NCBI GenBank assembly: GCA_003447295.1 | Contig: DLZQ01000019.1 | Coordinates: 6,583-27,445, forward strand | Reading direction: 5' to 3' | Length of the DNA stretch: 20,863 nt | From: Lachnospiraceae bacterium | GTDB lineage: Bacteria > Bacillota > Clostridia > Lachnospirales > Lachnospiraceae | Part shown: piece after piece, positions 1 through 5,600 of the stretch | Position numbering within the stretch: position 1 is the stretch's first letter | Layout: every line of letters begins with the position of its first letter | Position numbers and translations under genes: made by a program | Notes under the pieces: generated by a model | Seen by the model: the letters and a program-made list of their open reading frames with translations, nothing else | What the model was told of the DNA's origin: nothing | Database searches by the model: none

Positions 1-1031
1 GGTACATCTGCATGGGTCTGCTTCATCGGATAGGTCAGAAGACTTTCCACGCCTCCCAGACTCTCCGCAAAACGGATCAGCTTAACGCTCTCCAAGATTT
101 TAACAGCTTTTTCCGGGGAATTCAACCGGAATGAGATCATTCCGCCGTATCCGCTGCACTGTCTGTCGATCAGAGCCTTATCCGGTCTCGAATCCAGACC
201 GATATAATATACCTTCTCCACTTCCGGTCTCTGTTCCAGCCAGTGTGCAATCGCAAGGGCATTTTTCTGATGCTGCTCCATACGGACTGCCAGTGTCTTG
301 ATACCTCTGAGTAACAGCCAGCTGTCAAACGGGGAGAGACAGGCACCTGTCGTCTTATAAATATTGTTCAGCTGCTGGTACAGGGCATCATCCTTTACTA
401 CCAGGAATCCGGATAAAGTATCGTTATGTCCTTCCAGATATTTCGTACCGCTATGCACTACAACATCCGCTCCTAAGGTAAGCGGCTTCTGAAAATACGG
501 GGATAAAAAGGTATTGTCAACGATCAGAAGACAGCTATGCGCGTGTGCCAGCTCTGCGATTGCCCCAATATTTGCGACCTTCATCATAGGGTTGGACGGA
601 GTCTCCAGATAAATCGCCCTCGTCTCCGGACGGATCGCCGCCTTCACGGTCTCCACATTTGAAGTATCCACACAATCTACTGATATTCCGTTCTTATGAC
701 TGATCGTATTCCACAGCCTCAACGTACCGCCATACAGATCATCCGTAGCAATCAGATGATCCCCGGGAGAAAAAATCTCCATCAGTGTAGTGATCGCTGC
801 CATACCGGTAGAAAATGCCAAAGCCTCCGTTCCCTGTTCCAACAGGGCAACCGTCTTCTGCACTTCATCTCTGGTAGGATTACCGCAACGGGAATAATCA
901 TATCCTGTGCTCTTACCCAATCCCGGATGCGCATACGCCGCATTCTGATAAATCGGCATACTGATGGCCCCAAACGGATCCCTTCTCTCATTACTTCCCT
1001 GGACACATATGGTCTCTGCTGCAAATGCCAT
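1..1031 (-). CDS. Trans-sulfuration PLP enzyme (cystathionine gamma-synthase/lyase family), 3' end cut by window
   Basis: The first 343 codons of a Cys/Met-metabolism PLP-dependent enzyme are visible; the gene runs off the left edge. These cytosolic fold-type I enzymes interconvert cysteine, cystathionine, homocysteine and O-acyl-homoserine. Visible motifs are YDYSRCGNPTR (residues 44-54, the Tyr and Arg that contact PLP phosphate in the family), STGMAAI (74-80), VDNTF (171-175, with the Asp that pairs with the pyridine nitrogen) and HSGTKYLEGHND (193-204, Lys197 being the Schiff-base lysine). The C-terminal SLGGVESL motif is also present, at the edge. The ATG at 1031 is preceded by AGGAGG at good spacing. 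It has its own promoter and operator and is not part of the pilus operon. Sequence alone does not separate gamma-synthase, gamma-lyase, beta-lyase and O-acetylhomoserine sulfhydrylase, so no symbol is given. The family is certain and the exact reaction is not. Confidence 0.93.
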   Translation of the reverse strand, partial: MAFAAETICVQGSNERRDPFGAISMPIYQNAAYAHPGLGKSTGYDYSRCGNPTRDEVQKTVALLEQGTEALAFSTGMAAITTLMEIFSPGDHLIATDDLYGGTLRLWNTISHKNGISVDCVDTSNVETVKAAIRPETRAIYLETPSNPMMKVANIGAIAELAHAHSCLLIVDNTFLSPYFQKPLTLGADVVVHSGTKYLEGHNDTLSGFLVVKDDALYQQLNNIYKTTGACLSPFDSWLLLRGIKTLAVRMEQHQKNALAIAHWLEQRPEVEKVYYIGLDSRPDKALIDRQCSGYGGMISFRLNSPEKAVKILESVKLIRFAESLGGVESLLTYPMKQTHADV

Positions 1032-1100
1032 CTTTTTCTCCTCCTATGCCTATGTATGATGTCTGGGTCAAAAGCCCCACGGCTTTGATACCACATTTTA

Positions 1101-1125
1101 TATTCCTACTGTTCCAGTAGGTATA
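1101..1125. promoter_or_regulatory. Palindromic operator candidate at the start of the trans-sulfuration transcript
   Basis: A perfect inverted repeat CCTACTG-TTC-CAGTAGG (plus strand, 1105-1121) extends to 11-bp arms with one mismatch (1101-1125). It begins just downstream of the -10 box and covers the predicted transcription start, a classic repressor position. Given the gene controlled, an Rrf2-family sulfur regulator such as CymR is a reasonable guess. The regulator gene is not in the window and the identity is inference. Confidence 0.55.
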
Positions 1126-1130
1126 GTATA

Positions 1131-1159
1131 TATTTAGCATAGTAAGAAATAAAAGTCAA
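1131..1159 (-). promoter_or_regulatory. Sigma-A-type promoter of the trans-sulfuration gene
   Basis: On the minus strand TTGACT (1154-1159) and TAAATA (1131-1136) are separated by exactly 17 bp. The predicted transcription start is near 1124, giving a leader of about 93 nt before the ATG at 1031. The leader has a short hairpin (AAAGCC/GGCTTT, 1071-1086) but no T-box or obvious riboswitch sequence. Confidence 0.7.
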
Positions 1160-1166
1160 TATCTTT

Positions 1167-1562
1167 TTACCAATAAAGCTTCATCTGTTCTTCTGCTTCC
1201 ATTTCCGAAATATTGAGTTTATTCTTTAATTTCTGCAGCGTATATTCATAGGTGGCATTAAAATCTTTACACATTATAATAATTCCCCTGGAAATTCCTT
1301 GCGAAATTCCCCGTCTCGTATACTGGTCAAACAATTCACACATGCTGATCTCATCCTCCTCTGCAATATCTAATCCTTTTAATATTTCTTCGGTATCATC
1401 CACGTTTTTATCCCCGGACAATACCCGTAGCATTTTGATAGTAGCTTCTTTATGAATTACTTTTCGGTCTGAACGATATGCGTTACCTTCTGCAAGATAA
1501 TCTTCCATGGTATTTTGCGACATCTTCCAGTTAATAGTGCAATGTATTCGTACTGTCTGCAT
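1167..1562 (-). pseudogene. C-terminal remnant of an Rpn-type PD-(D/E)XK nuclease/transposase
   Basis: This 131-codon reading frame resembles the C-terminal tail of Rpn/YhgA-like recombination-promoting nucleases, which are common in Clostridia. Visible features are a helical segment with RVLSGD, then EISMCELFDQYTRRG followed by a GISQGISRGI low-complexity stretch and a Lys/Glu-rich helical end. The catalytic PD-(D/E)XK core of the roughly 300-aa family is absent. The first ATG sits just downstream of the antitoxin gene, with an in-frame TGA-TAA a little upstream (about 1605-1610), and no clear ribosome binding site precedes it. An adjacent frame stays open upstream (about 1540-1716), so a frameshift is possible. 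I read it as a decayed fragment, but a small functional protein cannot be excluded. The family assignment is from memory of its tail sequences and is moderate. Confidence 0.5.
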
Positions 1563-1604
1563 ATAGGCTCTCCGTTGCAGCTGTAAATTTGAATATTTCC
1601 CTTA

Positions 1605-1928
1605 TCAAATTCCACACTGAACAAACGGATATTTTTCTACCAATTCCGTGTCCATTTCCATCATATTCAAAATTCTGCTGGCTGCACCGGAAGGATGATT
1701 TGTCCCCGCTTCCCAAGCTTCCACTGTCTTCTTGGTCACACCAAGATAGCCTGCAAAAGTACTCTGTGACATTCCTACAGAATTTCTAATATTTCTAACC
1801 TGCTCCGCTCCATATTCCTTAACAGGGATAATTGTCACTGTTCTCCTGTTTAATTTCTTGCCTTCTGATTGTGCATCTTCTATAGCTTCATTTAAGCCAG
1901 TCATGATACTCTCATATACACTCTTCAT
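1605..1928 (-). CDS. higA: HigA-type antitoxin, XRE-family helix-turn-helix
   Basis: A 107-aa protein with a central HTH at about residues 44-92, where MSQSTFAGYLGVTKKTVEAWE matches the Cro/C1 recognition-helix pattern and is followed by the ASRILNMME helix usual in HigA2-type antitoxins. It would bind and neutralise the preceding RelE/HigB toxin and, with it, repress the shared promoter. It begins 15 bp after the toxin stop, and AGAGGAG lies about 8 nt before the ATG, so the two are translated from one message. Toxin-first order is the normal higBA arrangement. The role rests on family and neighbour; nothing looks truncated. Confidence 0.85.
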   Translation of the reverse strand: MKSVYESIMTGLNEAIEDAQSEGKKLNRRTVTIIPVKEYGAEQVRNIRNSVGMSQSTFAGYLGVTKKTVEAWEAGTNHPSGAASRILNMMEMDTELVEKYPFVQCGI

Positions 1929-1943
1929 AGTCTTAACTCCTCT

Positions 1944-2276
1944 TTATATATTGTCACGAAGTCTGTCAATATATATTTTAATGTTATTTCGTTCCTGTTT
2001 TGACAAATTATCCTTCTGATTTTTTGAATATACCGTAATTAAGTATATGGTTTCTTCTATGACAAAATCGACATAGCACACTCTCACACCTCCACTTTTC
2101 CCATGGTGTTTAAATGCAAATCTTGCCTTTCTGAGCCCACCTGTACCCTGCATAACTGGATATTTGTGAGGGTTCATCATAATATCAAATTCCAATCTTC
2201 TCAAATCATCATCTGTAAATCCAAATCCATCCCAATTTCGAGAAAATTCATCTGTTTGTATAAATGTTCTAGTCAT
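1944..2276 (-). CDS. higB: HigB/RelE-superfamily toxin
   Basis: A 110-aa basic protein of the HigB-2/RelE family, whose members are ribosome-dependent mRNA interferases that cut translated mRNA. Family marks are GTGGLRKARFAF (about 44-55), the GKSGGVRVCYVDF strand pair (about 59-71), the IYLITVYSKNQKDNLSKQE segment (about 77-95), and a C-terminal helix. The conserved Arg and Lys residues of the catalytic face are retained, so it looks intact. GGAGG lies 3 nt before the ATG. It is first in a two-gene operon with the HTH antitoxin and is probably autoregulated through the palindrome at 2292-2310. The superfamily is clear; activity is inferred. Confidence 0.87.
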   Translation of the reverse strand: MTRTFIQTDEFSRNWDGFGFTDDDLRRLEFDIMMNPHKYPVMQGTGGLRKARFAFKHHGKSGGVRVCYVDFVIEETIYLITVYSKNQKDNLSKQERNNIKIYIDRLRDNI

Positions 2277-2287
2277 TTTCCTCCTTT

Positions 2288-2316
2288 ATATTACCCTATA
2301 TAATAGGGTACGTCAA
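2288..2316 (-). promoter_or_regulatory. Promoter of the toxin-antitoxin operon
   Basis: On the minus strand TTGACG (2311-2316) and TAATAT (2288-2293) are 17 bp apart. With this -10 the start would fall near 2281, inside the Shine-Dalgarno sequence (2280-2284), so the message would be almost leaderless. An alternative -10 (TATTAT, 2300-2305) would leave the ribosome site intact but has only a weak -35. Either places the palindrome within the promoter. Confidence 0.6.
2292..2310. promoter_or_regulatory. Perfect 19-bp palindromic operator of higBA
   Basis: TACCCTAT-N3-ATAGGGTA is a perfect 8+3+8 inverted repeat filling the space between the -35 and -10 boxes. This is the expected place for conditional autorepression by a HigB-HigA complex through the HTH domain of HigA. 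The palindrome is read directly; the binding protein is inferred. Confidence 0.7.
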
Positions 2317-2534
2317 TAATTTGTCCTATTAACATTGTAAAAAATGAATTTCACGGCGATATGCCTTGAACTGCACACAGGGTGCGATAAAATGATGCCC
2401 ATATATGATGCTATCCTAATATATGGTATCTTCGAAATCTTATCTATACAGACTTTCTATAGATGAACTTAATATATCACAGAGGTATCCATTCTGCAAG
2501 GGAATCCGGCAAAACAAGTGCTGAAAAACTATAC
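2317..2534. other. Intergenic stretch without recognisable features
   Basis: Together with the higBA promoter and the terminator this forms a gene-free gap of about 330 bp between the giant secreted protein gene and higB. I find no convincing reading frame, RNA gene or repeat in these 218 bases. The stretch is AT-rich, with several short ATATAT-type words. Confidence 0.5.
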
Positions 2535-2581
2535 AAAAACAGAGCTGTGGAAATTGGTTATTTCTCACAGCTCTGCTTTTT
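2535..2581. terminator. Bidirectional intrinsic terminator ending the pilus operon
   Basis: CAGAGCTGTG (2540-2549) pairs perfectly with CACAGCTCTG (2566-2575), and an inner GAAAT/ATTTC pair (2550-2554, 2560-2564) extends the stem past one bulged base. On the minus strand the stem is followed at once by five U residues (2539-2535). On the plus strand five U residues follow one base after the stem (2577-2581). It lies 24 bp past the stop codon of the last pilus-operon gene and insulates the toxin-antitoxin unit from it. Confidence 0.88.
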
Positions 2582-2604
2582 GTGCAATATTACTTTTGAA
2601 AAAG

Positions 2605-5600
2605 TTAATCCAGTTCGAACAGCTCCTGGGCGCTGATGGATAACTCAGCTATTCCGCAAGGAGTTACTTTTGATCCATTATCATACACGGTATAGACTCT
2701 TGCGTAGATCGTAGCTGCCTGCGCTCCTTCGTTCAAAATCGTCCCGGGAGTGTCGGTACGAAACAGTCCCATCTCATCCGAAGAATATTTCAAGGTATAG
2801 GTCGCGCCATTTGTAATCGGGTAACAATTCTGAACTCCATTGCGTTCTATCGGTGAAATTTCCTTTCCATTGCTATCCGTGATCTTGAGGCCATCCTCTC
2901 CATCCGTCTTTAAGCGCAATACCTTTCCTGTGATTCCGTCTACACTAATGGCTCCGGCCGTATCATCTGCACAGGATTTGTAAAATTCAACACATAACTG
3001 CTGTCCACCTGCCAGAATATTGTAGTCATCTGCCTGGAAGTTGACACTGATGGTTCCGTTATTCTTATCATCCAATACAATATGGTTGACCGGATCATAC
3101 AGCATATACACGGATTGGATCTTGCTGCCGCTTTTATCCTTAAAGCTTACGGAAGGTGCCGTCACACCGGCATTATACGCTGCAATCATCGTATTAACAA
3201 ACAGTTTGATCTCCGCGTCCTTAGTGGGTCTGGAATGTCCCGCTCCGGAATATGTCACATTTCCCATGGTATAGATATAATAATTATTTACCACATCATT
3301 GGGTGTGATGTTATAAATATTAGTATCTTTATAGTTACCGCTAGCCACACCGGAAATACAGTACCACACCACAATATCATTTTTACCGTCTCCGTTACGG
3401 TCCAGCTCCATATTCGGCTGTAACCACTGGTAATGCGTATTACTGATCTCTAACTGTTCCTTTGCAGATATCTGATAAGGATACTGCGTAATCTGCCCTT
3501 CATTTACCTGTGTTGCGATCAGCGAACTGCCTGCGTAATCACCCATCAGCAAATTACTGGGGTGGTTCCAATCAGGACCTTTTCCATTGTCATATCCAGC
3601 CTGTTTCAGCAATGAATTCTTAACAGGGAACCATACTTCCGAACTGTTTGTTGTCCGCAGATCTTCCAGATAGCTTCTCAGGAAACGGACTACCGTATAT
3701 TTAGTCAGACCTTCCTTTTGCATGAGATCATTATCCGAATTCGGTTCCTTAATCTCGTCAAAAGTATAGGACTTTAACGTGTTAAGATATTCCTGATCCC
3801 TCTTCTGTTCCTCTCCCGTTGAATTTTCAACTCTCTGCTGATAATACTCTTTCAATGCTCCATAGCGATCCAGGCCTACGGATGCACGAATGGTCTTATT
3901 GAATTCATATCCCCAATACCAGTAGTTCGTATTGTTATTTTCTGCATGTCCATCGTCATTCCACTGAATCGCACTTTTGATATTATTGACATATGAAGTA
4001 GTATCATGGGTGAACAAAATACTCTTGCCGGATTCTATGTAGTCTCTGACAGCCCAGCCAACAGCCAGATTCCTCTTAACATTATCCAACCTATTATAGT
4101 AAACATCACTTGCGCCATAGGTATATCCAAACCGGTAGGCGTCACCGAAGCCTAGTATCAACATATCATATTGCTGGAACAGATTGTAGGACTCCTGGTA
4201 TATCCTCTGTATATCAGTATCCGAAGTCCCGCTAATTTTCAGCTTATTATTTACAAGATTGGTTACTGTCATGCTGTCAATACTTACATTCCAGTCAGTT
4301 AACCCGTTAATGTAATTGGAAAAAGTAGAATCGTCATGAAGATTCCAGTTGTTACGGTTATCATCAGACAACAACTGCAATACACGGATTGTCTTTTTCC
4401 CACTTTGCTGCGGCACAGAGGTATAGCCTGACTTGGCAGTTCTCACCAGTCTGTCCGCATTATCATAAAATACCAGCTTCCATGGGATAACCCCTACATA
4501 TTCCTCCGGCAGAGCCCGGATCACACGATAGGTCTCCCCGGTACGCAATTCATATCTGTTTCCGTTTGCCGTTGCAATCGGATCAACCTTATTCCACTCA
4601 TCTCCCTTTCTTATATACACAGTAAGACCGCTAACTTCTTCCGATGACGTATATGTCTTACCCTCTACATAATCAGAGCCGGAGAAACGACCGTCTGCAT
4701 TTTTATCTACGAACAGTTTACAATCATAGGTAGTACCTGTCTGTGATATTGCAGCATCATTCTGCAGATTAAAAATATATTGCAACTGATATTTTCCGTC
4801 TATCTTCTTCAGTGAGCCACCGTTGCTGGCACCGTCCTGACCATTATATTCCAGTTCCTGCGGATATGCCGCTCCGTAAGTAGTTACCCAGTTGACGGAA
4901 AGCTTTGACAGATTCAGGTAATTACAAAATACTGATCTACGTGCAGATAATGTGGTTCCTAATTTAGGATCTGCTGTATTATCCATCAGCTGACTCTCTG
5001 TAAAAATATTTTTCTGCCAATATAAATACTGACCATTTTCATCTTTCAGAGCAAACTGAATCAGCTTGTAAAAATAAGAATTTTTGTCCAGCGTATCTGT
5101 TGATGCCTCAGGTATTTGATTGTCCCCATATTTAATAAACGTATCCGCAATGACCACCGGATATCCCGCCTCAATGAACTGACAGAATTCCTCATATCGG
5201 GTAGAGTTCATATCATTGCCGGGACCACGATAGACATCTGCACTCTTATTCGTTGGATCATCATCGTTAGTCTTACTGTGATCCAGCGAAGAATCCTGCA
5301 GTCTGTGCCTTGCATTATACGTCTCCCTAGCCTGCGTAACATTATCCGTTTTCGTTTTGGTGGCATAGTCATAGTAGTCTCCTACATGAGAATAAATCAA
5401 CCCTTTCATCTGTGGATCATTATACACAGTCACACCATTTTCTGTGTTCATCTTGCTGACCCGGGCTCCGAGATAGATCATGTCGTACTTTTCATTCAAG
5501 TCCTCGATCTTACCTATAAATTCCGCAGATGACATTTGTGTAATATTGATCGCAGATGCATCATAAATTCCGTTCATCCCCATCATATTGACCACATCAG

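Noticed and set aside
696..1096. Open frames on both strands (130 and 104 aa) over the start of the trans-sulfuration gene
   Set aside because: They overlap the strongly supported PLP-enzyme frame, contain unlikely composition (many Arg, Ile and Ser) and show no domain.
1031..1125. S-box or T-box riboswitch in the leader of the trans-sulfuration gene
   Set aside because: The leader is only about 93 nt, lacks the T-box core and has no terminator/antiterminator pair; only one short hairpin is present.
1531..1716. 61-aa frame across the antitoxin 3' end
   Set aside because: It lies mostly out of frame inside the antitoxin gene. Only its last 25 or so residues lie outside, and they may belong to a frameshifted part of the Rpn remnant, so no separate gene is called.
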